64,000 bases of DNA from assembly GCF_000235425.2 (NCBI RefSeq), contig NZ_KI912266.1, forward strand, positions 994,405 to 1,058,404, given 5' to 3'. The notes beneath the pieces are model-generated. The model ran no database searches. It was given only the letters and a program-made list of their open reading frames with translations, and was not told where the DNA came from. Position 1 is the first letter of the stretch; each line of letters starts with the position of its first letter. Shown here piece by piece: positions 42,054 to 49,877 of this stretch. Made by a program: the position numbers and the translations under genes. Source of the DNA: Pseudofrankia saprophytica (GTDB taxonomy: Bacteria; Actinomycetota; Actinomycetes; Frankiales; Frankiaceae).

Positions 42054-43165
42054 CGCGCTATCGGCACGGTTTCATCGTCGGCAAGTTCTACCCACCGCAC
42101 CAAGGTCACCGCCAGCTCATCGACACGGCGGCGCGGACCTGCGACGAGGTCACCGTCCTGGTCGAGGCCGGCGCGACCGAGACGATCCCGCTCGCCGATC
42201 GAATGGCCTGGCTCCGTGAGACGCACGCCGACACGCCGCACGTGACCGTGATCGGGATTTCTTGCGACGTGCCGGTGGACATGGCCAACCCGACCGTGTG
42301 GACGGCACAGGTCGAGGTGATGCGGGCCGCGTTGCGACAGCACGGCCGGCCGCCCATCGACGCGGTCCTCTCCTCGGAGGCCTACGGCGACGAGCTCGCG
42401 GCCCGGCTCGGGGCGCGCGCCCACGTGCCGGTCGACCCTGGTCGGGAGCGGATACCGGTGTCCGCGACCCGGGTACGGGCGGACCTCGCCGCCGGCTGGG
42501 ATCTGCTCGAGCCCCCGGTGCGGGCCGGCCTTACCTGCCGGATCGTCGTGGTCGGCGCCGAGTCGACCGGCACGACGACGATCTCCCGGACGCTCGCCGA
42601 GCACTACCGAGCCCGCGGCGGGGCCTGGGCGCGCACCCGGTGGGTCGAGGAGTTCGGGCGCGAGCTGACCGAGCGTAAGTGGGCCGCCGAGCGAGCCGCG
42701 GCGGCCAAGCGCGGCGAACGCCCGCCCGAGCTTGCCGACATCACCTGGACCGCCGACGACTTCGACGAGGTCGGCGGCGAGCAGACCCGCAGGGAGAACG
42801 CGGCGGCGCTGGCTGGCTCGCCCCTGCTCGTCTGCGACACCGACGCGTTCGCCACCATGATCTGGGAACGTCGCTACCTCGGCCCGGACGCCCGGCCCCC
42901 GCGGCCGTGGGCGACGAACCTCCCGCCGCGTGCGCTGTACCTGGTCACGGACCACCGGGATGTGCCCTGGGAGGACGACGGCATGCGCGAGGGAGACCTT
43001 GACATCCGCGCCACGATGACCACCTGGTTCATCGACGCCCTGACCGTCGCCGGCCACTCCTGGATCCCGCTGACCGGTCCGCTGCCAGACCGTCTCGACC
43101 TCGCCATCCGCGCGGTCGACGCCGCGCTCGCTCGGGCCGCCACCTTCGGCCCGCCGGCCGGGTAG
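42050..43165 (+). CDS. NadR-like NMN adenylyltransferase / ribosylnicotinamide kinase
   Basis: The N-terminal nucleotidyltransferase domain has GFIVGKFYPPHQGHRQLI (HxGH at PHQGH) and the late motif VSATRVRADL in place of ISSTxIR. The C-terminal kinase domain (about residues 165-350) has VVVGAESTGTTTISRTLAEH and RWVEEFGRELTERK. It would make NAD from NMN and phosphorylate nicotinamide riboside in salvage. The Walker A Lys is replaced by Thr (GAESTGTTT), so the kinase part may differ mechanistically. There is no N-terminal repressor HTH, unlike the enterobacterial NadR. Confidence 0.85.
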   Translation: MTRYRHGFIVGKFYPPHQGHRQLIDTAARTCDEVTVLVEAGATETIPLADRMAWLRETHADTPHVTVIGISCDVPVDMANPTVWTAQVEVMRAALRQHGRPPIDAVLSSEAYGDELAARLGARAHVPVDPGRERIPVSATRVRADLAAGWDLLEPPVRAGLTCRIVVVGAESTGTTTISRTLAEHYRARGGAWARTRWVEEFGRELTERKWAAERAAAAKRGERPPELADITWTADDFDEVGGEQTRRENAAALAGSPLLVCDTDAFATMIWERRYLGPDARPPRPWATNLPPRALYLVTDHRDVPWEDDGMREGDLDIRATMTTWFIDALTVAGHSWIPLTGPLPDRLDLAIRAVDAALARAATFGPPAG

Positions 43166-43318
43166 CCACCGGGCGGTCGGAAGCCGGCCGGCTTCGTCGG
43201 CATCCGCGAGCGTCCCGTGATCGACGGCGGGAGCGCGAACGGATACGGCCCGGCGCGTAGCGCGGGATACGCGCCGGACCGGATGTCAGGGGCGGCTTTG
43301 GGGGTTACCGTCGCCGGG

Positions 43319-44683
43319 ATGGACGGAACGTGGCTTCGGCGGAACCTTCGGTTCCTGCTGAGGGACCTGCTGGTCACCGCCGCGTTCACGATGTTGTTCT
43401 TCCTGACCGCACCCAGATGGAGCGAGACGCAGGTCCCCGCGCACCAGGCCATCGACGCGGCGGGGTACGCCCTGCTCGCCGCGATCGCGGCCGGGATGCT
43501 GGTCCGCCGCTGGCTGCCGCTGTACGTGCTCGGCGCGCAGAGCCTGCTCGTCGGCGCCCTCCTCGCGGCGGGCTACCCGCACGGCCCTTACTTCCTCGCG
43601 GTGGCGATAACCGGGCTCACCGTCGGCCGGACGAGCCAGCGCCGAGTGGCCGCCGCGGGCGCGATCTGCGCCACCATCCTGATCGCGACCGGCGAGCTGA
43701 CGAGCTTCTTGCGCGGATACACGGGCGGCGGCTGGGATCTCTCCGTCGGGCTGGGGGTGGTTCTGCTGTTCGGCGTGCTCCCGGTCGTCGGCGGCGTGCT
43801 GCTCCGGGAGCATCGGGCCTGGCGGGCCAAGGCGGAGGAGGAGACGACCCGCCGGCGCGTGGACGACGAACGGCTGCGCATGGCCCGCGAGGTTCACGAC
43901 GTCGTCGGGCACAGCCTGTCGATCATCTCGTTGCAGGCCGGCGTCGCGCTGCACGTCCTAGACCGCCGGCCCGAGCAGGCGCAGCTCTCGCTGGAGGCGA
44001 TCCGCCGGACGGCGATCGAGGCGCTCGACGAGCTGCGCGCCACCCTCGCGCTGACCCGCGCCGGCCAGTTCATGCGCGGCTCGGCCCCGCTGGAGCCGCC
44101 GCTGGCGGAGCCAGCACGCCCGGAGCCATCACCCGCGGACCAGGCCGTGCCCGCCCCGCGAGCGGTGTCGCCGCCGCCGCCGTCCTCGGCGACCGAGCGG
44201 GCCGCCGAGCGGACGGCCGACCGGACGCCGCTGACGGGGCTCGGGAGGCTGCCCAGCCTCCTCGCCGAGGTCCGGCTATGCGGAATCCCGGTCGAGGCGT
44301 CGACCAGCGGGCCACTCGACACGCTGCCCGCCGACGTCGACCTGGCCGCCTACCGGATCGTGCAGGAGTCGCTGACGAACGTGCTCCGGCACGCCGCCGC
44401 GTCGCGGGTCACCATCGAGGTGACGGTCTCCGGCGGCGCCGTGTCCATCGACGTCGCCGACGCTCCGGACCCGCCGGCCGCCCAGCCGGTGGTACCCCCG
44501 GGCCACGGGCTCACCGGCCTGCGCGAGCGGGCCGAGGAACTGGGCGGGCGCCTGACCGCCGGCCCTTGCCCGGGCGGTGGCTGGCGCGTGCGCGCGCAGC
44601 TCCCGGTCACCCGGGCGCGACCGGTCGGCGGTCCTGGCGGCAGTCCCGGCGGCGCTGGCAGCCGTAGTGGAGGAAAACGTTGA
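43319..44683 (+). CDS. DesK-type sensor histidine kinase
   Basis: An N-terminal membrane domain with five or six helices (DLLVTAAFTMLFFL, AGYALLAAIAAGMLV, LYVLGAQSLLVGALLAAG and others) is followed by the HisKA_3 box RMAREVHDVVGHSLSIISLQ with the phosphorylated His. An Ala/Pro linker interrupts before the ATPase core (NVLRHAAASRVTIEVTV, GHGLTGLRERAEELGG). It is translationally coupled to the regulator through the TTGA overlap and lies upstream of an ABC exporter it likely controls. Confidence 0.9.
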   Translation: MDGTWLRRNLRFLLRDLLVTAAFTMLFFLTAPRWSETQVPAHQAIDAAGYALLAAIAAGMLVRRWLPLYVLGAQSLLVGALLAAGYPHGPYFLAVAITGLTVGRTSQRRVAAAGAICATILIATGELTSFLRGYTGGGWDLSVGLGVVLLFGVLPVVGGVLLREHRAWRAKAEEETTRRRVDDERLRMAREVHDVVGHSLSIISLQAGVALHVLDRRPEQAQLSLEAIRRTAIEALDELRATLALTRAGQFMRGSAPLEPPLAEPARPEPSPADQAVPAPRAVSPPPPSSATERAAERTADRTPLTGLGRLPSLLAEVRLCGIPVEASTSGPLDTLPADVDLAAYRIVQESLTNVLRHAAASRVTIEVTVSGGAVSIDVADAPDPPAAQPVVPPGHGLTGLRERAEELGGRLTAGPCPGGGWRVRAQLPVTRARPVGGPGGSPGGAGSRSGGKR

Positions 44684-45324
44684 TCAGGGTCGTGGTGGCC
44701 GACGACCAGCCGCTGATCCGGCTGGGGCTGCGGGTGCTCGTCGAGACCGAGGACGATCTCGAGCTCGTCGGCGAGGCGGAGGACGGCCGGGCCGCCGTCG
44801 AGCTGGTGCGGCGCGCGAGGCCGGACGTCGCGCTTCTCGACATCCGGATGCCCGTGCTCGACGGGCTGGCGGCGCTGCGGGAGATCACCGACGATCCGGC
44901 GCTGAGTCATACCCGGGTGGTCATGGTGACGACCTTCGAGCTCGACGAGTACGTGTTCGAGGCGCTGCGCGGCGGCGCCTCCGGCTTCGTGCTGAAGGAC
45001 AGCGAGCCGGCCGACCTGCTGCGGGCGATCCGGGTCGTCGCCGCCGGCGAGTCGCTGCTCTCGCCGGCCGTCACCAGGCGGGTGATCGAGGCGTTCGCGC
45101 GCCGGCCGGTCGCGCCCAATGCCCCCGACCTCGACGGGCTGACCGACCGGGAGCGGGAGGTGATGGGGCTCGTCGGCCATGGCCTGTCCAACGACGAGAT
45201 CGCCGGCCGCCTGGTGATCAGTCCCGCCACCGCCCGGACCCACGTCAGCCGCGTCATGGTCAAGCTCGGCGCTCGGGACCGCGCTCAACTCGCCGTCCTC
45301 GCCAACCAGGCCGGCCTCGTCTGA
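44680..45324 (+). CDS. NarL/DesR-type response regulator
   Basis: The receiver domain starts MIRVVVADDQPLIRLGLRVL, with phospho-Asp in VALLDIRMPVLDGLAALREI and FVLKDSEP carrying the Lys. The LuxR HTH is LTDREREVMGLVGHGLSNDE ... ATARTHVSRVMVKLGARDRA. It starts with TTG preceded by GGAGGAAAACG and overlaps the kinase stop by four bases, so the pair is co-translated. The presumed target is the ABC exporter 127 bp downstream. Confidence 0.93.
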   Translation: MIRVVVADDQPLIRLGLRVLVETEDDLELVGEAEDGRAAVELVRRARPDVALLDIRMPVLDGLAALREITDDPALSHTRVVMVTTFELDEYVFEALRGGASGFVLKDSEPADLLRAIRVVAAGESLLSPAVTRRVIEAFARRPVAPNAPDLDGLTDREREVMGLVGHGLSNDEIAGRLVISPATARTHVSRVMVKLGARDRAQLAVLANQAGLV

Positions 45325-45450
45325 GCCCCTCCTTCGTCGCCCGTTCGGCCTGAGCGGTAGGGCGGGTAGGTCGGGTACGGCGGTGGGCGTAGGGCGGATG
45401 CCGATGCTGGGGCGACGACGGGAGCTGGCGCGCGCCGCACGCTGATCGGC

Positions 45451-46737
45451 ATGACCCAGTCAACGCATCAACGACGACGCGGGGAGAGCCGGCCCGTCTC
45501 GCCTCCCGCCTCGCCGCCCGCAGGGCCTCCGGCTCAGGTCGCCGCGCGGCCCGGCCCACCGTTCGGCGAGGCGCCGCCTGTCGAGGACGCGCATCCCGCC
45601 GCGATCGACGTGCGCGGCCTGTCGAAGCGGTACGGCCGGCGGACCGTCGTCCACGACCTCGACCTGCGCATCCCGGTCGGCGCGGTGGCCGGCTTCATCG
45701 GCCCGAACGGGGCCGGGAAGACGACCACCCTGCGCATGCTGCTCGGCCTGGTCCGCCCGACCACGGGGCGGGGCACCGTGCTCGGCCGCCCGCTGACGGA
45801 GCCGGCCGGCTACCTGCCGCGGGTCGGCGCGCTGATCGAGAGCCCGGCGCTTTACCCGCGGCTGTCGGCCCGCCGCAACCTCGAGGCCCTGGCGATCCTC
45901 GCCGGCCAGTACCACCCCGCCTGGATCGAGGAGGTGCTCGACGAGGTGGGACTCGCCGAGCGGGCCGACGACGAGGTGCGGTCGTACTCCCTCGGCATGA
46001 AGCAGCGGCTCGCGATCGCCGCCGCGCTGCTCGGCGACCCGGACCTGCTGGTGCTCGACGAGCCGACGAACGGCCTGGACCCGATGGGCATCCGGCTGAT
46101 GCGCGAGCTGATCCGTGACCTGGCGGTCCGCGACAACCGGCCGCGAACCATATCGGCTGACGGGTCCGCGGCCGGGCGAGGCTCCGCCATTGTCGCCCGG
46201 CCGCGAACCATATCGGCTGACGGGTCCGCGGCCGGGCGAGGCTCCGCCATTGTCGCCCGGCCGCGAACGGTCATCGTCTCGTCCCACCTGCTCGCCGAGG
46301 TCGAGCAGATCTGCGACTGGATCATCGTCGTCGACCGGGGCGAGCTGGCTTACCAGGGCCCGCCGGACGGGCTGCTGTCCGCCGGCGCGGCACGGGTGAC
46401 GCTGCGTCCCGAGCACCTGGACGACCTCGGCATGCTGGCCGACCTCGCGGCGGGGCTTGGTCTCACGGTCGAGCGTGCCGGCGACCTGGTGACGGCGGTG
46501 CTGCCCGCCGAAGGGGCACCGGGCCGATCGGCACGGCCGCCGGCGCCGGGCACGCCGGACAGCGAGCTCGACGATCCCCGGCAGGCGATGCACGCGCTGC
46601 TCGGCGACCTGAACAGGGCCGCGCACGCGCATGGGATCACGCTGGTCGAGATCGCCCCGAGCCGGGTGACCCTGGAGGAGCGCTACACCGGCCTGGTCGC
46701 CCAGGGTGCCGGCCGGCTGATGGGAGACGCGGCATGA
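45451..46737 (+). CDS. ABC-2 type exporter ATPase with in-frame 2 x 20-residue repeat insertion
   Basis: This is a BcrA/DrrA-like ATPase with Walker A FIGPNGAGKTTTLRMLLGLV, signature RSYSLGMKQRLAIAAALLG, Walker B LLVLDEPTNGLDPMG and H-loop VIVSSHLLAEVEQIC. Between RDLAVRDN and VIVSSH lies an extra segment of two identical 20-residue units (PRTISADGSAAGRGSAIVAR), encoded by the 60-bp repeat at 46141-46260. Related ATPases have only a few residues here, and the insertion immediately precedes the H-loop strand. All catalytic motifs remain intact. The last four bases overlap the permease start (ATGA). Confidence 0.92.
   Translation: MTQSTHQRRRGESRPVSPPASPPAGPPAQVAARPGPPFGEAPPVEDAHPAAIDVRGLSKRYGRRTVVHDLDLRIPVGAVAGFIGPNGAGKTTTLRMLLGLVRPTTGRGTVLGRPLTEPAGYLPRVGALIESPALYPRLSARRNLEALAILAGQYHPAWIEEVLDEVGLAERADDEVRSYSLGMKQRLAIAAALLGDPDLLVLDEPTNGLDPMGIRLMRELIRDLAVRDNRPRTISADGSAAGRGSAIVARPRTISADGSAAGRGSAIVARPRTVIVSSHLLAEVEQICDWIIVVDRGELAYQGPPDGLLSAGAARVTLRPEHLDDLGMLADLAAGLGLTVERAGDLVTAVLPAEGAPGRSARPPAPGTPDSELDDPRQAMHALLGDLNRAAHAHGITLVEIAPSRVTLEERYTGLVAQGAGRLMGDAA
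46141..46260. repeat. Two perfect tandem copies of a 60-bp palindromic unit inside an ABC gene
   Basis: Positions 46141-46200 and 46201-46260 are identical. A third partial copy (CCGCGAAC) follows at 46261. Each unit contains the hairpin GGCCGGGCGA-(GGCTCCGCCATTG)-TCGCCCGGCC. The reverse strand reads RGRATMAEPRPAADPSADMV, similar to one frame of the 60-bp unit at 48901. The length of 60 keeps the host reading frame. Confidence 0.95.
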
Positions 46738-47708
46738 CCGCCCAGCATCTGACCACACAACCCCTCGACGGTCAGGCCGGCGCCGAGCGGACCACGGGCG
46801 TCCGGGCATTCGACGACCAGGCCGACAACGGCCGGGGCGCCGCCCGGACCGACGGTGCCCCACCTGCCGCTGGCCGAAGCCGATCGGCGGATCGCGGCCC
46901 GTTGCTCGCCATAGCCCGCAGCTACCGGTCAGAGGCGCACAAGCTGCGCCGTCCGACGACCGTGGCGGCGGTCGGCGCGCTCGCCGCGTTGTCCGTCCTG
47001 TCGACCGTCCTGACCTTCGCACTCGCCAAGGACGGCCCGCCCAGCGCGTTCGGCAGCTCGGACGGGCTGCTGCCGCCACTGTCCGCCCTGGCCACGCCGG
47101 CAGGGCTCGTCCTGGGATTTCGGATCGGCTCGACCTTCACCGGTCTGCTGCTGCTCCTGCTGTGCGCGGCGATGATCGCGACCGAGTACGGCCAGGGCAC
47201 GATCAGAATGATCTTCATGCGGGAGCCGCGGCGGGTCTCCTGGCTCGTCGGCAGGATGGGCGCTCTCCTCTCCGTCCTCGTGGTGGCGCTCATCGGGGCG
47301 TTCGTGATCAGCGCGGCGACGGCGGTGCTGATGGCGCGGATCCGGGGAGTGGACACCGGGCAGTGGTGGACGGACGACGCGCTGCGCCGGGCCGGCAAGG
47401 ACTATCTCAACGTGCTGGTCGGGACGACCTGCTTCGCGATCGCGGGCACGGCGCTGAGCCTGCTCATCCGCTCGACCACGGCGGCCGTGCTCATCGCCTT
47501 CGCCTGGACGGGCCCGCTGGAGCACATCATCGAGAACGCCTGGCCGGATGCGATCAAGTACCTGCCTGGTCTCGTGTTCGCCAACATCAGCACGGGCGGC
47601 ACCTCGGACTCCGGTTACCGCGGCCCGCTCCTGCTCGGGATCCTCTACGCGGTCGCGTTCGCCACGGCCGGCATCACCAGCCTGGCGCGGCGCGACGTCA
47701 CGGCGTAG
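46734..47708 (+). CDS. ABC-2 type exporter permease
   Basis: The 324-residue protein has a disordered head of about 55 residues, then RSYRSEAHKLRRPTTVAAVG and six hydrophobic helices in the ABC-2 pattern (LSVLSTVLTFALA, FTGLLLLLLCAAMIATEYGQ, LLSVLVVALIGAFVISAATA, TALSLLIRSTTAAVLIAFAW, LGILYAVAFATAGITSLA). The motif EYGQGTIRMIFMREP in a cytoplasmic loop is usual for this group. It is co-translated with the ATPase (ATGA overlap). The exported substrate is unknown; the preceding two-component system suggests an envelope or drug stress response. Confidence 0.9.
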   Translation: MTAQHLTTQPLDGQAGAERTTGVRAFDDQADNGRGAARTDGAPPAAGRSRSADRGPLLAIARSYRSEAHKLRRPTTVAAVGALAALSVLSTVLTFALAKDGPPSAFGSSDGLLPPLSALATPAGLVLGFRIGSTFTGLLLLLLCAAMIATEYGQGTIRMIFMREPRRVSWLVGRMGALLSVLVVALIGAFVISAATAVLMARIRGVDTGQWWTDDALRRAGKDYLNVLVGTTCFAIAGTALSLLIRSTTAAVLIAFAWTGPLEHIIENAWPDAIKYLPGLVFANISTGGTSDSGYRGPLLLGILYAVAFATAGITSLARRDVTA

Positions 47709-47720
47709 TCCCAGCCGACA

Positions 47721-47755
47721 GGCCGGTGGGCCGGGCTGCCGCCCGGCCACCGGCC
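47721..47755 (+). terminator. Terminator hairpin after ABC exporter operon
   Basis: GGCCGGTGGGCCGGGC (47721-47736) pairs with GCCCGGCCACCGGCC (47741-47755) with a single bulged base and a 4-nt loop. It starts 13 bp after the permease stop. There is no T-tract. Confidence 0.75.
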
Positions 47756-47865
47756 CGCCGCCGCCGTCGCCTGGCTGACCACCGCCCACGCGCCGACTAT
47801 TACGAAAGTCGAACGGATTGCCGGGTGGGTTCACCGCGCCGCCGGGACGGTGTTCACTGGAAGCC

Positions 47866-48567
47866 GTGGTGCAGGGCGCGCCGGTGGGTCGCCGGGTGGT
47901 GCTGGGGCTGATCGCCCTGGGTGCCGCCGGCGTGGCCGTCGGCGCGGAGGTCGAGGAGGGCGTCGACAAGGTCACCGCGCCGCTGCGCCAACGGGACCCG
48001 ACCGGTCTCACCGAGCTCATCCCGGGCACCGGTTTCGAGATCTACTCAGTGGCGTCGTCGGTGCCGCGGCTCACCGCCGCCGACTACCAGCTCAAGGTGC
48101 ATGGCCTGGTGAACCGGCCGATGACGCTCACGCTCCCCGAGCTGGAGGCCATGCCGCAGACCGCGATGACCGAGGACTTCCAGTGCGTGACCGGCTGGCG
48201 GGTCAGCGACGTTCACTGGTCCGGCATCCTGCTCCCCGACCTGCTCGACCACGTGGCGACCCAGTCCTCGGCCAGGGCCGTCACCTTCCGCTCGTTCGAC
48301 GGCCTCTACGAGGAGAGCCTCACGATCGAGCAGGCCCGTCGCCGGGACGTGCTCGTGGCGTTGCGCATGCTGGACAAGCCGGTCAGCTACGAACACGGCG
48401 GGCCAGTCCGGCTCTACGTCGCCCCGATGTACGGCTACAAGTCGATCAAGTGGCTTGGCGAGATCGAGCTGGTGGACAAGGTGACGCCGGGTTGGTGGGA
48501 AGTGCGCGGTTACGACGTCGACGCCTGGATCGGCAAGTCCAACGGCCGCGACGACGAGCCGGTCTGA
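47866..48567 (+). CDS. Molybdopterin-dependent oxidoreductase (SUOX/MsrP-like)
   Basis: The start region VGRRVVLGLIALGAAGVAVG is a twin-Arg-like signal or anchor. The fold is the sulfite-oxidase molybdopterin domain: YQLKVHGLVNRPMTLTLPEL, FQCVTGWRVSDVHWSGILLP with the Cys that ligands Mo, VTFRSFDGLYEESLTIEQA and LYVAPMYGYKSIKWLGEIEL. Members such as MsrP repair oxidised methionines at the cell envelope using a membrane heme b partner. Three bases after the stop begins a cytochrome b gene, so the pair is probably a redox complex. GTG 47866 is chosen over TTG 47818; the ribosome-binding site is weak. Confidence 0.88.
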   Translation: MVQGAPVGRRVVLGLIALGAAGVAVGAEVEEGVDKVTAPLRQRDPTGLTELIPGTGFEIYSVASSVPRLTAADYQLKVHGLVNRPMTLTLPELEAMPQTAMTEDFQCVTGWRVSDVHWSGILLPDLLDHVATQSSARAVTFRSFDGLYEESLTIEQARRRDVLVALRMLDKPVSYEHGGPVRLYVAPMYGYKSIKWLGEIELVDKVTPGWWEVRGYDVDAWIGKSNGRDDEPV

Positions 48568-48570
48568 GCC

Positions 48571-49812
48571 ATGGACGCCACCCGGCAGGGCCGGGACAAG
48601 CAGGACCGCCAGGTGTCCCAGGGATATGGAGAAACGGCGACGGGGCCGCGCGACGGAGAGATCCGGCGGTTCGGGCCGAGCACCCGCTGGGTGCACCGCA
48701 CGACCGCGTTCCTGTTCGGCGTGTGCATCGCGACGGCCGCCGTCCTCTACCTGCCACAGCTTTCGATCCTGGTCGGCCGGCGAGCACTGGTGATGACCAT
48801 CCATCTCTACAGCGGCCTGGCACTCCCCATCCCGCCCCTGCTCGGCTGGCTGCTCAGCCATCGCGGCGAAGCCTCGCACGGGCGGAGGCAACTCAGCGGA
48901 CACAGCCAAAGCCCGCGCGACGATGGCGAAGCCACGCGCGGGCGGAGGCAACTCAGCCGACACAGCCAAAGCCCGCGCGACGATGGCGAAGCCACGCGCG
49001 GGCGGAGGCAACTCAGCCGACACAGCCAAAGCCCGCGCGACGATGGCGAAGCCACGCGCGGGCGGAGGCAACTCAGCCGACACAGCCAAAGCCCGCGCGA
49101 CGATGGCGAAGCCACGCGCGGGCGGAGGCAACTCAGCCGACACAGCCAAAGCCCGCGCGACGATGGCGAAGCCACGCGCGGGCGGAGGCAACTCAGCCGA
49201 CACAGCCAAAGCCCGCGCGACGATGGCGAAGCCTCGCGCGGGCGGAGGCAGCTCAGCGGATACAGCGGGGGCTTTCGTCGTGACGCTGCCGAGCTCAACC
49301 GTTTCGGCTCCGCCGACGGCGTGTGGCTGCGCGACCACCTGCCGGCCGGCCCCGTCCGCCGGTTTCGCCGCCAGTCGTGGGACTCGGCCGCCGGCGGGCC
49401 GACCATCGGCGCCGTCCCGGCGCCTGGTGCCGCGGACTCGGGCGAGGTGCGCCTGGGCGGCAAGTTCAACGCGGGCCAGAAGCTCTATGCCGCCGGCGTC
49501 GCCGGCTCGATCGTCGTCTTCCTCGGCACCGGCCTGCTGATGTGGTTCGGCGCCGACCTTCACGTGCCGGACCGCTACCGCACCGGCGCGACGTTCGTCC
49601 ACGACGTATTCGCCTACGGAATCTTCTTCGCGATCTGCGGCCACCTCTGGATGGCCTCGCGCGACCCGTTCTCCCGAGCCGGGATGCGCACCGGCTACGT
49701 CCCCACCTGGTGGGCAAGCGCCGAGCATCCCCACTGGGACACGGGAACGGACCGGGAGACGGAAACGGACGCCGCCGCCGCGGGCCGGCCGACCGACCAG
49801 CCGTCCGGGTAA
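48571..49812 (+). CDS. Cytochrome b membrane subunit with 60-bp repeat expansion
   Basis: This is a formate-dehydrogenase-gamma / cytochrome b561-like protein. Helix 1 contains RWVHRTTAFLFGVCIATAAV with a likely heme His, helix 2 TIHLYSGLALPIPPLLGWLL, helix 3 KFNAGQKLYAAGVAGSIVVF and helix 4 FVHDVFAYGIFFAICGHLWM. The cytoplasmic loop between helices 2 and 3 is expanded by about 130 residues, mostly six copies of EATRGRRQLSRHSQSPRDDG or close variants, before family sequence resumes at AELNRFGSADGVWLRDH. The loop is highly charged and likely disordered. The gene follows the molybdopterin oxidoreductase by three bases, its probable electron acceptor or donor. Confidence 0.88.
   Translation: MDATRQGRDKQDRQVSQGYGETATGPRDGEIRRFGPSTRWVHRTTAFLFGVCIATAAVLYLPQLSILVGRRALVMTIHLYSGLALPIPPLLGWLLSHRGEASHGRRQLSGHSQSPRDDGEATRGRRQLSRHSQSPRDDGEATRGRRQLSRHSQSPRDDGEATRGRRQLSRHSQSPRDDGEATRGRRQLSRHSQSPRDDGEATRGRRQLSRHSQSPRDDGEASRGRRQLSGYSGGFRRDAAELNRFGSADGVWLRDHLPAGPVRRFRRQSWDSAAGGPTIGAVPAPGAADSGEVRLGGKFNAGQKLYAAGVAGSIVVFLGTGLLMWFGADLHVPDRYRTGATFVHDVFAYGIFFAICGHLWMASRDPFSRAGMRTGYVPTWWASAEHPHWDTGTDRETETDAAAAGRPTDQPSG
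48865..49265. repeat. About 6.7 tandem copies of a 60-bp palindromic unit inside a cytochrome b gene
   Basis: Positions 48901-49200 are five identical 60-base units. A diverged unit precedes them, and one variant plus a partial unit follow. Each contains the hairpin CCCGCGCG-(ACGATGGCGAAGCCA)-CGCGCGGG, whose loop is the complement-type of the one at 46180 and 26785. At least five of the six frames lack stops across the array, so insertion in any of them would leave a gene open. Confidence 0.97.
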
Positions 49813-49843
49813 CCGCCAGCCGTCCGGGGAGTCGAGAACTCGG

Positions 49844-49871
49844 CCGGGAGGCACGCCCGGTGGCCTCCCGG
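49844..49871. terminator. Bidirectional terminator between cytochrome b and GNAT genes
   Basis: CCGGGAGGC and GCCTCCCGG are perfect 9-bp arms around a 10-nt loop in the 65-bp gap between two converging genes. Confidence 0.7.
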
Positions 49872-49877
49872 TGCGGC

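Noticed and set aside
43180-43195. GAAGCCGGCCGGCTTC palindrome after the NadR-like gene
   Set aside because: It has no loop and is only 16 bp in GC-rich DNA; not enough to call a terminator or operator.
46855-46890. A further copy of the GCGAAGCC hairpin inside the ABC permease gene
   Set aside because: It shares only GAAGCCGATCGGC with the family and lacks the long stem; likely coincidence in coding sequence.
48865-49265. CRISPR array
   Set aside because: The 60-bp units are contiguous with no variable spacers, and lie in frame inside a membrane-protein gene; no cas genes are present.
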